Shown: positions 29,549 through 40,298 of the stretch, one piece after another | How positions within the stretch are numbered: the first letter of the stretch is position 1 | Layout of the letters: each line of letters opens with the position of its first letter | Assembly (NCBI RefSeq): GCF_000971215.1 | Contig: NZ_BBMA01000007.1 | Location: 1-64,000 of the forward strand | Source of the DNA: Demequina silvatica | GTDB taxonomy: Bacteria > Actinomycetota > Actinomycetes > Actinomycetales > Demequinaceae | Length of the DNA stretch: 64,000 nt | Direction: 5' to 3' | Translations under genes and position numbers: made by a program | The notes under the pieces: generated by a model | Told to the model about the DNA's origin: nothing | The model's database searches: none | The model's input: the letters and a program-made list of their open reading frames with translations, nothing else

Positions 29549-30235
29549 CTACGCGGTGGCGCGGGCGCCCTCGTCCGTCCCGTCGGTGACGGGGGACGAT
29601 GCGGCGGTCGCCGCACGCGCCGAGCCCAGCAGTCCCGGGTAGGCCCGGTGGATGGCGGCCGCGACCAGGCCCGCGACGACGACCTTGATGATGTCGCCCG
29701 GGAGGAACGGGATGACGCCGACGGTGAGTCCGGAAACGCAGTCCGCGTCCGTGATCGACGTGCAGCCGGTGGGCAGCAGCGGGATCCCCAGGCGCCACGA
29801 CAGCCACGGCACGCCCACCGCGTAGACGAGCGGGATGGACACCAGGCCCACGGCGATGAGCGCGGGCGCCGCCGTGCGGCGACGCGCGAGCACGCCGCGC
29901 CGCGCCAGCAGCTGGGCCAGCGCGCCGATCACGGTCGCGGCCAGGATGAAGCCGATGAGGTAGCCGCCTGTGGGGCCGGTGAGCACCGCGAGGCCCACGG
30001 CGCCGTTGGCGTAGACGGGCACCACGAGCCCGAGCAGCACGTAGAGCGTGACCGCGGCGAGCGCGCGCCAGGGCCCGAGCACCAGGCCCGCCAGCACGAT
30101 CGCAAACGTCTGCAGCGTGATCGGGACGCCGCCGATGAGAGTGACCTCCGGCACGAGCGTGGACGCGGCGATGAGGCCGGCGAAGACGGCGACGAGCGCG
30201 ATGGACTGGCCGGTGAGGCCGCGGTGCTGAGCCAT
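29549..30235 (-). CDS. bioY: Biotin transporter substrate-binding subunit BioY
   Basis: A 228-aa integral membrane protein with about six helices. It has the BioY signatures VPITLQTFAIVLAGLVLGPWRA and GPTGGYLIGF, and the C-terminal PFLPGDIIKVVVAG. It captures biotin and, with the ATPase and EcfT encoded downstream, imports it. ATG 30235 was chosen because AGGGGG lies just upstream and homologues begin here; the longer frame to 30334 is not supported. Confidence 0.93.
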   Translation of the reverse strand: MAQHRGLTGQSIALVAVFAGLIAASTLVPEVTLIGGVPITLQTFAIVLAGLVLGPWRALAAVTLYVLLGLVVPVYANGAVGLAVLTGPTGGYLIGFILAATVIGALAQLLARRGVLARRRTAAPALIAVGLVSIPLVYAVGVPWLSWRLGIPLLPTGCTSITDADCVSGLTVGVIPFLPGDIIKVVVAGLVAAAIHRAYPGLLGSARAATAASSPVTDGTDEGARATA

Positions 30236-30319
30236 GGGAACCCCCTGGGATAATGGATGCGGAAACCCTAGAGCCGCCGGTGGTCCCCGAGACCGAGTTC
30301 CGGCCAGGGTGCAGAAACG

Positions 30320-30336
30320 TTGTGGGGACACCACAA
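30320..30336 (+). promoter_or_regulatory. Short hairpin in the ABC-F leader
   Basis: TTGTGG and CCACAA form a 6-bp stem with a 5-nt loop, 30 nt before the ABC-F start. Some ABC-F genes are controlled by leader hairpins, but I see no convincing leader peptide, so this is only a possibility. Confidence 0.25.
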
Positions 30337-30366
30337 GAACGGCCGCGCAGGCAGCAGGGAGAACGT

Positions 30367-31965
<1,599 letters not shown>

Positions 31966-31981
31966 TGGGACCCACGGGCGG

Positions 31982-32260
31982 TCAGCCCCAGAGCGACCCG
32001 AACTGCTGCCAGAACACCACGATCAGCACCGCGCCGAGCACGCCCGCGGCGCCGCACGCGATCCCCGTGATCGCGAGCGTGCGCGCGCCCGGGATCGGGT
32101 CCTCGGGGTCCTGGCGGCGCAGCGACATCCATCCCAGCGCCATCGCGACGCCGCCCAGCAGCAGCCCACCGATCATGGTGAAGCACGTCACCACGGACAC
32201 GATCCCGAGCACCACCGCGGCGATCGCCAGCCAGTCGCGTCGGTTCTCCTCAGAGCGCAT
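31982..32260 (-). CDS. DUF4190-like small membrane protein
   Basis: A 92-aa protein with two membrane helices (LAIAAVVLGIVSVVTCFTMIGGLLLGG and TGIACGAAGVLGAVLIVVFW) separated by a charged loop, the layout of DUF4190 proteins. It overlaps the SURF1 gene by 11 nt and is probably cotranscribed. The role is unknown. Confidence 0.8.
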   Translation of the reverse strand: MRSEENRRDWLAIAAVVLGIVSVVTCFTMIGGLLLGGVAMALGWMSLRRQDPEDPIPGARTLAITGIACGAAGVLGAVLIVVFWQQFGSLWG

Positions 32261-33083
32261 CCTCGATCTCCTCGTCGCTGGGTTCGGCGCGCCGCCTGCG
32301 CGGCGCCTTCGGCGGGGACGATGCGCGGGCCGGGACCACCGCATCGTCCCCAGAGGCGGACATGGCGGCCCATTCGCGGCGCGCCAGCAGCACCCCGGCC
32401 ACGGGAGCGATGAGCGCGAACGCGAACCACTGCCACGTGTACGCGAGGTGCGGGCCCAGGCTGAGCGTGGGCAGCGGCACCTGCGAGCCGAGCGCGTCGA
32501 CGCACCCGTCCGCGGTGCACACCTGCTGGACCATGCCGTAGCCGTCGATCGGCTCGGCGGCCGGTGCCGGCATCTGGAGGGGCGTGATCCGGGTGGCGCC
32601 GTCGTCGCGGCGGCCGTCGTCCTCCTCGGCGGCGCGGAGCACCACCTCGAGCGTGACGTCGCCCGCAGCGAGGTCCGGCACCACGCCGTCGGGCTCGCCC
32701 GAGTCGGGGATGGGCACCCAGCCCGCGTCCACCAGCAGCGACCGCCCGTCCGCGGTGTCAAACCATGCGAGCAGGTGCCAGGTGCGCTCGCGGTCGACGG
32801 GCCGGTTGCGCAGCAACGCGGTCGAGCCCTGCTCGAACTCGCCCTCGACGGTCACGCGGGTCCACTCGGCGTCGCCCACCGCGGAGCCCGGCGGCACGGC
32901 CTCCGCCAACGGCACGGGATCCGCTTCGGCGTTCGCCTCGTACAGCGCGATCGCGGCCGCGCGGGTGTGATGCCGGTCGAGCTGCCAGAAGCCCGCCTTC
33001 ACGGCCACCGCGGACACCGCGAGCCCTACCGCGACGATCCCGACGACGCGCAGGATCCGCGAGGCGAGCGAGGGCGTGGTCAC
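32250..33083 (-). CDS. SURF1 family cytochrome oxidase assembly protein
   Basis: A 277-aa protein with an N-terminal membrane helix (VGIVAVGLAVSAVAVKAGFWQLDRH) and a C-terminal one (WQWFAFALIAPVAGVLL), around a periplasmic domain with GEFEQGSTALLRNRP and LVDAGWVPIP. The GFWQLDRH and RPV..R motifs are typical of SURF1, which helps insert heme into cytochrome c oxidase. GTG 33083 is chosen because a -10 box lies 7 nt before it. The C-terminal tail is charged and carries both orientations of the GGACGATGCG word at DNA level. Confidence 0.88.
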   Translation of the reverse strand: MTTPSLASRILRVVGIVAVGLAVSAVAVKAGFWQLDRHHTRAAAIALYEANAEADPVPLAEAVPPGSAVGDAEWTRVTVEGEFEQGSTALLRNRPVDRERTWHLLAWFDTADGRSLLVDAGWVPIPDSGEPDGVVPDLAAGDVTLEVVLRAAEEDDGRRDDGATRITPLQMPAPAAEPIDGYGMVQQVCTADGCVDALGSQVPLPTLSLGPHLAYTWQWFAFALIAPVAGVLLARREWAAMSASGDDAVVPARASSPPKAPRRRRAEPSDEEIEDAL

Positions 33084-33090
33084 CCGCACG

Positions 33091-33096
33091 ATGCTA
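33091..33096 (-). promoter_or_regulatory. -10 box TAGCAT of SURF1 gene
   Basis: On the minus strand TAGCAT ends 7 nt before GTG 33083; no ribosome site is visible, so a leaderless transcript is likely. Confidence 0.45.
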
Positions 33097-33131
33097 GTGC
33101 CGCGCTTTCGCGCATCGGTCCCCGCCTCCGC

Positions 33132-33137
33132 TAGCGT
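33132..33137 (+). promoter_or_regulatory. -10 box TAGCGT of fabG-fabI
   Basis: TAGCGT ends 7 nt before ATG 33145. It faces the SURF1 -10 box 35 bp away, so the two operons share a compact divergent promoter region. Confidence 0.45.
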
Positions 33138-33144
33138 GACCCCC

Positions 33145-33849
33145 ATGACCCGTCACGTCCTCGTCACCGGAGCCAACCGCGGCATCGGCCGTAGCATCGC
33201 CGAGGCGTTCGTCGCCAACGGCGACACCGTCTCCACCATCTACCGCGGGGGAGACCTCCCCGAGGGCGTCACGGGCGCCGTCGCCGACGTCACCGACACC
33301 GCGGCCGTCAACGCCGCGTTCGACGATCTCGAGGCGCAGCACGGCCGCGTCCGCGTCCTCATCGCCAACGCCGGCATCACGCGCGACGGCCTGCTCATGC
33401 GCATGTCCGACGAGGACTTCGAGCAGGTTGTCGACGTCAACCTCACCGGCACGTTCCGCTGCGTGCGCCGCGCCGTGAACTCGATGATCCGCGAGCGCTA
33501 CGGCCGCATCGTGCTCATCGGCTCCGTGGTGGGCCTCATGGGCAACCCGGGCCAGGTCAACTACTCGTCGTCGAAGTCCGCGCTCGTGGGCATGGCCCGC
33601 TCCGTGACCCGCGAGGTGGGCGCGCGCGGCATCACCGCGAACGTGATCGCGCCGGGCTTCATCACCACGGACATGACCGCCGAGCTCGGCGACGACGTCG
33701 TCAAGCAGTACGCGGACACCATCCCTGCCAAGCGCTTCGGCTCGACCGCCGAGGTCGCCGCCGCCGCCGTCTTCCTCGCGTCCGACGCCGCGGGCTACGT
33801 CTCGGGCGCCGTGCTGCCCGTCGACGGCGGCCTCGGCATGGGCCACTGA
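33145..33849 (+). CDS. fabG: 3-oxoacyl-ACP reductase FabG (MabA-like)
   Basis: A 234-aa short-chain dehydrogenase: NADPH motif VTGANRGIGRSIAEAF (about 7-22), NAG motif IANAGITRDGLLMRM, catalytic SVVGLMGNPGQVNYSSSKSALVG (Ser, Tyr, Lys). The C-terminus VDGGLGMGH matches MabA (Rv1483). It reduces 3-oxoacyl-ACP in fatty acid elongation. The gene directly before fabI repeats the mabA-inhA order of mycobacteria, although nothing here indicates mycolic acids. Confidence 0.95.
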   Translation: MTRHVLVTGANRGIGRSIAEAFVANGDTVSTIYRGGDLPEGVTGAVADVTDTAAVNAAFDDLEAQHGRVRVLIANAGITRDGLLMRMSDEDFEQVVDVNLTGTFRCVRRAVNSMIRERYGRIVLIGSVVGLMGNPGQVNYSSSKSALVGMARSVTREVGARGITANVIAPGFITTDMTAELGDDVVKQYADTIPAKRFGSTAEVAAAAVFLASDAAGYVSGAVLPVDGGLGMGH

Positions 33850-33878
33850 CACCCCGCATCGTCCCCCTAGGAGCAATC

Positions 33879-34646
33879 ATGGGCATTCTCGAAGGCAAGA
33901 ACATCCTGGTCACCGGCGTCCTCACCGAGGGCTCGATCGCGTTCGAGGTGGCGCGGCTGTGCCAGGAGCAGGGCGCGACGGTGGTCCTCACCGGTGTGGG
34001 CCGTTCGCTCAAGATCACCCAGGCCATGGGCCGTCGCCTCCCTGTCGAGGCGCAGGTGGTCGAGCTCGACGTCACCAACCCCGAGCACCTGACCTCGCTC
34101 GCCGACAAGGTCCGCGAGCTCGTCCCGCACCTCGACGGCGTGGTCCACTCGATCGGCTTCGCGCCGCAGTCCGTCATGGGCGGCAACTTCATGGCGGGCG
34201 AGTGGGAGGACGTCTCCACCGCGATCCACATCTCCGCGTACTCGCTCAAGGCGCTCGCGCAGGCGACCGCGCCGCTCATGGTCAACGGCGGCTCGATCGT
34301 GGGCCTCACGTTCGACGGCCGCTACGCGTGGCCGGTCTACGACTGGATGGGCGTCGCGAAGGCCGCGTTCGAGGCCGTCAACCGCTACGTCGCGCGCGAC
34401 CTGGGCCCGCAGGGGATCCGCTGCAACGTGGTCTCGGCCGGCCCGCTCAAGACCACCGCCGCGCGTCACATCCCCGGCTTCGACCAGATGGAGGGCGGCT
34501 GGTCCGCCCGCGCCCCGCTCGGCTGGGACTCGGAGGACACGGTCCCCACCGCCCGCACGGTGACGGCCCTGCTCTCCGACTGGTTCCCCGCGACCACCGG
34601 CGAGATGATCCACGTGGACGGCGGCGTCCACGCTATGGGACAGTGA
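33879..34646 (+). CDS. fabI: Enoyl-ACP reductase FabI (InhA-like)
   Basis: A 255-aa NADH-dependent enoyl reductase. The cofactor loop GVLTEGSIAFEVARLCQEQGA and VHSIGFAPQSVMGG are typical. The catalytic Tyr and Lys are in YDWMGVAKAAFEAVNRYVA. The C-terminus HVDGGVHAMGQ matches the InhA group. The fabG-fabI spacer of 29 nt contains one copy of the GGACGATGCG word (33855-33863, inverted) and a CTAGGAG ribosome site. Confidence 0.95.
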   Translation: MGILEGKNILVTGVLTEGSIAFEVARLCQEQGATVVLTGVGRSLKITQAMGRRLPVEAQVVELDVTNPEHLTSLADKVRELVPHLDGVVHSIGFAPQSVMGGNFMAGEWEDVSTAIHISAYSLKALAQATAPLMVNGGSIVGLTFDGRYAWPVYDWMGVAKAAFEAVNRYVARDLGPQGIRCNVVSAGPLKTTAARHIPGFDQMEGGWSARAPLGWDSEDTVPTARTVTALLSDWFPATTGEMIHVDGGVHAMGQ

Positions 34647-34650
34647 CACC

Positions 34651-35163
34651 GTGCCCACGCTGATCCTCGCCCGTCACGCCAAGGCGGAGGCCCCCGCGCC
34701 CGGCCTGAGCGACTCCGCCCGCGCGCTCGAGCTCATCGGCCGCAAGGCCTCGACGCTGCTCGGCCAGGTCATCGCGCGTGCGGGGATCTCGCCCGACGTC
34801 GCGCTCGTGTCGCCGTCGCTGCGCACGCAGCAGACGTGGAAGCTCATGGCTCCCTCGTTCGGCGAGTGCGAGACCATCACCGACGACGAGCTCTACGAGA
34901 CCCACGTCTCCGGCCTCCTCGAGGTGCTGCACGGGTTGGGCGACGCGGGGACCGTGGTGGTCGTGGGTCACGAGCCCACCTCCTCGGCCGCCGCCGCGCA
35001 CCTCGCGGGCCCGGGTTCGGACAAGACCGCGCTGCAGCGCGTCGCGCACGGCCTCCCGACCGCCACCGCCGCGGTGCTCGAGTTCGACTGCCCGTGGTCG
35101 GAGATCACGTCGCGCTGCGGCCGTCTGGTCTCGGTCCTGTCGGGCCGCGACGTCGAGGAGTGA
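34651..35163 (+). CDS. SixA-type phosphohistidine phosphatase
   Basis: A 170-aa histidine phosphatase starting at GTG 34651. The catalytic RHA motif is at 8-10 (LILARHAKAEAP) and the second His in VVVVGHEPTSS. It lacks the helical cap of larger family members, as in SixA. The substrate is unknown. It lies 4 nt after fabI and overlaps the next gene by GTGA. Confidence 0.88.
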   Translation: MPTLILARHAKAEAPAPGLSDSARALELIGRKASTLLGQVIARAGISPDVALVSPSLRTQQTWKLMAPSFGECETITDDELYETHVSGLLEVLHGLGDAGTVVVVGHEPTSSAAAAHLAGPGSDKTALQRVAHGLPTATAAVLEFDCPWSEITSRCGRLVSVLSGRDVEE

Positions 35164-36092
35164 CGGACACCTCCGCGCTGTGGCGCGCGCTGCTCGCGAT
35201 GCAGCGCTTCGGGTGGGAGCAGGGCGTCGCCTCCCATGCTGCTGTGGACGCGGGTGACCGCGACCTCGCGGCCCTCCTGGTGAGGGACGCCGTCACACGT
35301 CAGGACGCGGACGGCCAGCTGGGCGCGATGGACGACGCGGCGGCCGTGAACTCTGGCTCCCTCCTCGAGGCGGCGCTCCTGGTGGGCGGGGACGATGCGG
35401 TGGTCGCCGAGGCGGCCCAGCGCCAGCGCTGGTGGTTGCTGCGGCATTCGCCGCGCGACGACTGGGGCGTCCTCCACCACCTCAAGGGCGCCACCGAGGT
35501 CTGGGCCGACTCCGTGTACATGGTGGTGCCCGCGCTGGTCGCGTCGGGCGACCTCGCCCCGGCGGACATGCAGTACCGCATGCACAAGGAGCAGCTGTGG
35601 GACGAGGCCACCGGGCTCTACCGGCACCGCTTCGACATGGCGTCGCGGACCTTCGCGCGCGAGGCGTTCTGGGCGAGCGGCAGCGGCTGGGTCGTGGCGG
35701 GCCTCGCCCGCGGCCTTCACCTGGGCGTCGCCGCGGACAGCGTGCGCGAGCGCTGGGAGTCCGAGGCGCGTGCGCTGATCGATGCCTGCGCGCGTTACGC
35801 GACCCCCGAGGGCCGCTTCCACGACGTCCTCGACGACCCCTCGACCTTCACCGACGGCTGCGCCGGCCTCATGCTCGCGTACGCGTCCCTCACGGGCGTC
35901 GCGGACGGCTGGCTTCCCGCGTCGTATGCGGACGATGCGACGGCCTGGCTCGACGCGGCCCTCGCCCGGGTCGACGCGACAGGGGTGGTCCGGGACGTCT
36001 GCGGCGCGCCCGGCTTCGACGCCCCGGGCGTGAGCGCGGAGGCGCAGGCCTTCGCGATCATGGCCCTCGCCGCCCGCGCCCGCCTCGCCTGA
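35160..36092 (+). CDS. GH88/GH105-type glycoside hydrolase family protein
   Basis: A 310-aa (alpha/alpha)6-barrel protein. WADSVYMVVPALVASG and EAFWASGSGWVVAGLARGL match the conserved barrel helices of unsaturated glucuronyl and rhamnogalacturonyl hydrolases. There is no signal peptide, so it would act on imported oligosaccharides. No other pectin or glycosaminoglycan genes are near, and the substrate is unknown. The GTG start overlaps the sixA stop with GAGGAG just before it. Confidence 0.75.
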   Translation: MTDTSALWRALLAMQRFGWEQGVASHAAVDAGDRDLAALLVRDAVTRQDADGQLGAMDDAAAVNSGSLLEAALLVGGDDAVVAEAAQRQRWWLLRHSPRDDWGVLHHLKGATEVWADSVYMVVPALVASGDLAPADMQYRMHKEQLWDEATGLYRHRFDMASRTFAREAFWASGSGWVVAGLARGLHLGVAADSVRERWESEARALIDACARYATPEGRFHDVLDDPSTFTDGCAGLMLAYASLTGVADGWLPASYADDATAWLDAALARVDATGVVRDVCGAPGFDAPGVSAEAQAFAIMALAARARLA

Positions 36093-36144
36093 CCGCCTTC
36101 GCCTGACCGCCGTCGCCGCTGCGTCGCGGGGGCCGTATCGCCAA

Positions 36145-36313
36145 GCTCGCCGTTTTCATGCACTTTCGCATGGGTCTGCGGGGTGTGACCGGTCTCGGCG
36201 GTGGGGCAGCTCACGCACCCCGCAGAGAATGGCCTGGTATCTCGGGTGCGCCCCGTAGGTTCGGCGCGCACCATACGCGCCGAGAGCCGCGAGAGTGCAT
36301 GAAAACGGCGAGC
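36145..36313. repeat. Nested inverted-repeat element between convergent genes
   Basis: Outer arms of 25 nt (36145-36169 and 36289-36313; GCTCGCCGTTTTCATGCAC... and its complement) match with one mismatch. Inside is a perfect 11-bp pair (TCTGCGGGGTG at 36175-36185, CACCCCGCAGA at 36216-36226) and a further pair around 36245-36275 (GGTGCGC/GCGCACC). The arms have an AT-containing core (GTTTTCATGCA) unlike the neighbouring DNA. The rest of the 270-bp gap between the GH88 gene and serB holds nothing I recognise. It could be a MITE-like insertion, a structured RNA or a large bidirectional terminator. Confidence 0.8.
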
Positions 36314-36362
36314 GGCGCGGACAGGGGAGCGCGAGGGCTCGTCGCGGTGACGTCGCCCCTGC

Positions 36363-36989
36363 TCAGCCGAGGATGATCGCCAGCGCCGCGTCGAGACGGG
36401 GCGTGTTGAGCGCGACATCGGCCTGCTCCTGGACGATCGGCTTGGCGTGCCACGCGATCCCGAGCCCCGCGGTCGCCATCATGTCGAGGTCGTTCGCGCC
36501 GTCGCCGATCGCGACCGCGTCGCCCAGGTCGCAGCCCACCTCGGCCGCGAAGGTACGCAGCGTCTCCGCCTTCACCGCCCGGTCGATCACGGGGCCGAGC
36601 GTACGGCCGGTGAGCCGCGCATCGTCCACCTCGAGGCGGTTCGCGCGATAGCGCGTGATCCCCAGCCGGGCCGCGAGCGGCCCGACGATCTCCGCGAAGC
36701 CGCCCGACACGAGCGCGACCTCGAAGCCGGCGTCCTGCAGGCCGGCGACGAGCTCGGGCGCGCCGGGGGTGAACTCGACCTCCGCGAGGACGTCCGCGAA
36801 CACGGTGTCGGGGACCCCGGCGAGGGTGGCGACGCGCTCACGGAGCGACTCGGCGAAGTCGAGCTCGCCGCGCATGGCGCGCTCCGTGATCTCGGCCACG
36901 AGCTCGCGCGTGCCCGCGCGGGCGGCGATGAGCTCGATGACCTCGGCGGTGATCAGGGTGGAATCGACGTCGAGGACGCACAGCCTCAT
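36363..36989 (-). CDS. serB: Phosphoserine phosphatase SerB
   Basis: A 208-aa HAD phosphatase for the last step of serine synthesis. The nucleophile motif is DVDST (7-11). Motif II is [10 protein letters not shown] and motif IV is [20 protein letters not shown], followed by the typical AWHAKP. It lacks N-terminal ACT domains found in mycobacterial SerB2. The start overlaps the glgC stop, an unusual pairing. Confidence 0.92.
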   Translation of the reverse strand: MRLCVLDVDSTLITAEVIELIAARAGTRELVAEITERAMRGELDFAESLRERVATLAGVPDTVFADVLAEVEFTPGAPELVAGLQDAGFEVALVSGGFAEIVGPLAARLGITRYRANRLEVDDARLTGRTLGPVIDRAVKAETLRTFAAEVGCDLGDAVAIGDGANDLDMMATAGLGIAWHAKPIVQEQADVALNTPRLDAALAIILG

Positions 36990-38227
36990 GCGGTGACGAC
37001 CGTTCCCTTCGCCACGACGGTGATGCCCGACTCGGTGACGGTGAACCCGCGCGCGAGGTCGGCCTCGCGGTCGATACCCACGCGCGCTCCCTCCTGCACG
37101 TCGACGTTCTTGTCGAGGATCGCGCGGTGCACCTGCGCGTGGCGGTGCACCTGCACGCCGTCGAGCAGCACCGAGTCGGACACGGTCGACCACGAGTGCA
37201 GGCGCACGCCGGGGGACAGCACCGACCCCGTCACGGTCGCGCCCGACACGATCACGCCGGGCGACACGATCGAGTCCGCGGCGTGGCCCAGGCGGCCCTC
37301 CTCGGAGTGGATGAACTTGGCCGGCGGGTGCGTGATGAGCCCCTGGTGGACGGGCCACTTGTCGTTGTACACGTTGAACACCGGCTGGACCGCGATGAGG
37401 TCCATGTGGGCGTCGTAGTACATGTCGAGCGTTCCCACGTCGCGCCAGTAGTCGCGGTCGCGGTCGGTGGAGCCGGGGACGTCGTTGCGGATGAAGTCGT
37501 AGAAGCCGCACGTGCCGCGGTCGACGAAGTAGGGGACGATGTCGCCGCCCATGTCGTGCTTCGAGCTCGGGTTGTCCGCATCCGCCGTCAGCGCCTCGAG
37601 CAGAGCGTCCGCGTTCGCTACGTAGTTGCCCATCGACGCGAGGATCTCGCCGGGGGAGTCGGGCAGGCCGGTCGGGTCCTTGGGCTTCTCGAGGAAGGCG
37701 CGGATCCGGTCGGGGCTGTCGGGGTCGATGTCGATGACGCCGAACTGGTCCGCGAGCGAGATGGGCTGGCGGATGCCCGCCACCGTGAAGTCCGCGCCCG
37801 ACTCGATGTGCGCGTCCACCATCTGCGAGAAGTCCATGCGGTACACGTGGTCCGCGCCGACGATCACGACGATGTCGGGCTGCTCGTCCTCGATGATGTT
37901 GACGGTCTGATAGATCGCGTCGGCGCTGCCGAGGTACCAGTGCGGGCCTCGACGCTGCTGCGCCGGCACCGGCGCCACGTAGTTGCCCAGCAGCGGCGAC
38001 ATGCGCCAGGTGCGGGCGATATGGCGGTCGAGCGAGTGCGACTTGTACTGCGTCAGCACCACCACGTGGAGGTACCGCGAGTTCACCAGGTTGCTCAGCG
38101 CGAAGTCGATGAGGCGGTACGTCCCTCCGAAGGGGACCGCCGGCTTCGCGCGGGCTGCGGTGAGGGGCATCAGGCGCTTGCCCTCACCTCCTGCAAGGAC
38201 GATGGCGAGAACCTTCTGCGCTGGCAT
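36986..38227 (-). CDS. glgC: Glucose-1-phosphate adenylyltransferase
   Basis: A 413-aa enzyme that makes ADP-glucose for glycogen and maltosyl-phosphate synthesis. The nucleotide motif is [29 protein letters not shown] (about 7-35). The substrate sites [11 protein letters not shown] (here [12 protein letters not shown]) and FLEKPKDP are present, with a C-terminal left-handed beta-helix. ATG 38227 is 6 nt from a -10 box. It is divergent from glgM, as in M. tuberculosis (Rv1213/Rv1212c). Confidence 0.96.
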   Translation of the reverse strand: MPAQKVLAIVLAGGEGKRLMPLTAARAKPAVPFGGTYRLIDFALSNLVNSRYLHVVVLTQYKSHSLDRHIARTWRMSPLLGNYVAPVPAQQRRGPHWYLGSADAIYQTVNIIEDEQPDIVVIVGADHVYRMDFSQMVDAHIESGADFTVAGIRQPISLADQFGVIDIDPDSPDRIRAFLEKPKDPTGLPDSPGEILASMGNYVANADALLEALTADADNPSSKHDMGGDIVPYFVDRGTCGFYDFIRNDVPGSTDRDRDYWRDVGTLDMYYDAHMDLIAVQPVFNVYNDKWPVHQGLITHPPAKFIHSEEGRLGHAADSIVSPGVIVSGATVTGSVLSPGVRLHSWSTVSDSVLLDGVQVHRHAQVHRAILDKNVDVQEGARVGIDREADLARGFTVTESGITVVAKGTVVTA

Positions 38228-38233
38228 ACCGCC

Positions 38234-38239
38234 AGCATA
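38234..38239 (-). promoter_or_regulatory. -10 box TATGCT of glgC-serB
   Basis: On the minus strand TATGCT ends 6 nt before ATG 38227, consistent with a leaderless mRNA. Confidence 0.45.
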
Positions 38240-38284
38240 GGGGGCGAAGCGGGACACACGCAGGCTCTGGCGTGGGCGAGCCGC

Positions 38285-38290
38285 TAGCGT
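38285..38290 (+). promoter_or_regulatory. -10 box TAGCGT of glgM
   Basis: TAGCGT ends 6 nt before ATG 38297. It is the divergent partner of the glgC -10 box, 45 bp away. Confidence 0.45.
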
Positions 38291-38296
38291 GGGGTC

Positions 38297-39499
38297 ATGC
38301 GCGTCGACATCCTCACCCGTGAGTACCCGCCCCACGTCTACGGAGGCGCCGGGGTCCACGTCACCGAGCTCGCGGCGGTGCTGCGCGCCCACCTCGACGT
38401 GCGCGTCCGCGCGTTCGAGGGCCCGCGCGACGAGCCGGGCGTCACGGGCTACGAGGCGCTCGGCGGCGGCGTGGGCGACGCGTCGCTCGACGTCCTCGCG
38501 CACAACCTGCCGATGGCGAAGGACTGCGGCGGAGCCGACCTGGTCCACTCCCACACCTGGTACGCCAACATGGCGGGCCACCTGGCCGCACGTCTGCACG
38601 GGATCCCGCACGTGCTCTCCGCCCACTCGCTCGAGCCGCTGCGCCCGTGGAAGGCCGAGCAGCTGGGCGGCGGCTACCGCGTCTCGAGCTGGATCGAGCA
38701 GACCGCCTACGAGGCCGCGGACGGGATCATCGCCGTGTCCGACGGCATGCGCAAGGACGTGCTCCGTTGCTACCCGGACGTCGACCCCGGGAAGGTCCAC
38801 GTGGTGCACAACGGCATCGACGTCGCGGGCTGGGCGCCGCCTACGACGGACGCGGCGCGCGCGCACGCCGATGCGGTGGTGGCCGAGCACGGCATCGACC
38901 CGACCCGCCCGGCGATCGTGTTCGTGGGCCGCATCACCCGCCAGAAGGGCCTGCCGTACTTCCTCAAGGCCGTCGAGCTGCTCCCGAAGGACATCCAGGT
39001 GGTGCTGTGCGCGGGCGCGCCGGACACCAAGGAGATCGCCAGGGAGGTGTCCGGCGCGGTCGCGAAGCTGCAGGAGACCCGCGACGGCGTGATCTGGATC
39101 GAGCGGATGCTGCCGCGTCCCGACCTGGTCGCGGTGCTCGACGCCTGCACCGCGTTCGTGTGCCCGTCCGTGTACGAGCCCCTCGGCATCGTCAACCTCG
39201 AGGCCATGGCGGTCGGGCTGCCCGTGGTGGCCACCGCGACCGGCGGCATCCCCGAGGTGGTGGTGCCCGGCGAGACCGGCACGCTGGTGCCGATCGAGCA
39301 GGTGCAGGACGGCACCGGCACGCCGCTCGACCCGGAGGGCTTCGCGCGCGACCTCGCCGACGCGCTCACCGCGATGGTGGCGGACGTCGAGCGCGCGAAG
39401 GTCATGGGAGAGGCCGGCCGCCGGCGCGCCGCGGAGAGCTTCTCGTGGGAGGCGATCGGGGAGAGGACCCTGGGCGTCTACCGCTCGATTCTTGGATAG
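38297..39499 (+). CDS. glgM: GT4 glycogen synthase / alpha-maltose-1-phosphate synthase
   Basis: A 400-aa GT-B glycosyltransferase of the actinobacterial type that is shorter than classical GlgA. The N-terminal loop [17 protein letters not shown] and the C-terminal donor site [24 protein letters not shown] with E-X7-E are visible. In mycobacteria the enzyme transfers glucose from ADP-glucose to glucose-1-phosphate. The divergent glgC supplies the donor. The annotation as glgA is equally used. Confidence 0.93.
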   Translation: MRVDILTREYPPHVYGGAGVHVTELAAVLRAHLDVRVRAFEGPRDEPGVTGYEALGGGVGDASLDVLAHNLPMAKDCGGADLVHSHTWYANMAGHLAARLHGIPHVLSAHSLEPLRPWKAEQLGGGYRVSSWIEQTAYEAADGIIAVSDGMRKDVLRCYPDVDPGKVHVVHNGIDVAGWAPPTTDAARAHADAVVAEHGIDPTRPAIVFVGRITRQKGLPYFLKAVELLPKDIQVVLCAGAPDTKEIAREVSGAVAKLQETRDGVIWIERMLPRPDLVAVLDACTAFVCPSVYEPLGIVNLEAMAVGLPVVATATGGIPEVVVPGETGTLVPIEQVQDGTGTPLDPEGFARDLADALTAMVADVERAKVMGEAGRRRAAESFSWEAIGERTLGVYRSILG

Positions 39500-39502
39500 G
39501 CT
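39497..39502 (+). promoter_or_regulatory. -10 box TAGGCT before the ABC ATPase gene
   Basis: TAGGCT overlaps the glgM stop and ends 8 nt before ATG 39511, suggesting a separate transcript. Confidence 0.4.
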
Positions 39503-39510
39503 CACCTGCC

Positions 39511-40293
39511 ATGACTGAGGTGCTCGGGTTCGAGGGCGTGCGCGTCCGCCGCGGTGACAACGAGATCCTCCGGGACGTGTCCTGGAGCGTCTCCGACACG
39601 GACCGCTGGGTGATCCTGGGTCCCAACGGTGCGGGCAAGACCACGCTGCTGTCGATCGCCTCCGCGCGCATGTTCCCCACGGAGGGCACCGCGACCATCC
39701 TCGACGAGCGTCTGGGCGAGACCGACACCCGCGAGCTGCGGGTGCGCGTGGGCCTGTCGAGCGCCGCGCTCGCGGACCGCATCCCCTCGCACGAGACGGT
39801 GCGCAACGTGGTGATGACCGCCGCGCACGGCGTGACCGGCCGCTGGCAGGAGCAGTACGAAAGCTTTGACGAGGACCGCGCCGACGCGCTGCTGTGGGCG
39901 TTCGGCATGGCCGACTTCGCGCAGCGCGAGTTCGGCACGCTGTCCGAGGGCGAGCGCAAGCGCGTCCAGGTGGCGCGCGCGCTCATGCCCGACCCGGAGC
40001 TGCTGCTGCTCGACGAGCCCGCCGCGGGACTGGACCTGGGCGGCCGTGAGGAGCTCCTCGAGGCGCTGCGCGAGCTGGCGGGCGACCACCGCTCGCCGGC
40101 GATCGTCATGGTGACCCACCACGTCGAGGAGATCCCGGTGGGCTTCACGCACGTCCTGCTGCTGCGCGACGGCGGCGTGGTCGCGGCCGGCCCCCTCGCG
40201 GAGACCCTCACGTCCGAGGCGCTCTCGGAGACATACGGCATGCCGGTGCAGCTCACCGCCGCGGGCGGGCGGTACTCCGCCCGCCGCGTGTAG
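39511..40293 (+). CDS. Lone ABC ATPase (ModF-like)
   Basis: A 260-aa ATP-binding cassette protein. Walker [10 protein letters not shown] is near 38, the signature [15 protein letters not shown], Walker [16 protein letters not shown], and the switch His in VTHHVEEIP. The signature has Glu in place of the usual second Gly, as in ModF-type ATPases. No permease or binding protein is nearby, so its partner is unknown. Confidence 0.85.
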   Translation: MTEVLGFEGVRVRRGDNEILRDVSWSVSDTDRWVILGPNGAGKTTLLSIASARMFPTEGTATILDERLGETDTRELRVRVGLSSAALADRIPSHETVRNVVMTAAHGVTGRWQEQYESFDEDRADALLWAFGMADFAQREFGTLSEGERKRVQVARALMPDPELLLLDEPAAGLDLGGREELLEALRELAGDHRSPAIVMVTHHVEEIPVGFTHVLLLRDGGVVAAGPLAETLTSEALSETYGMPVQLTAAGGRYSARRV

Positions 40294-40298
40294 CCGCG

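Noticed and set aside
33145..34646. fabG-fabI as evidence for mycolic acid synthesis
   Set aside because: Only the two general fatty acid genes resemble mabA-inhA; no mycolate-specific genes are present.
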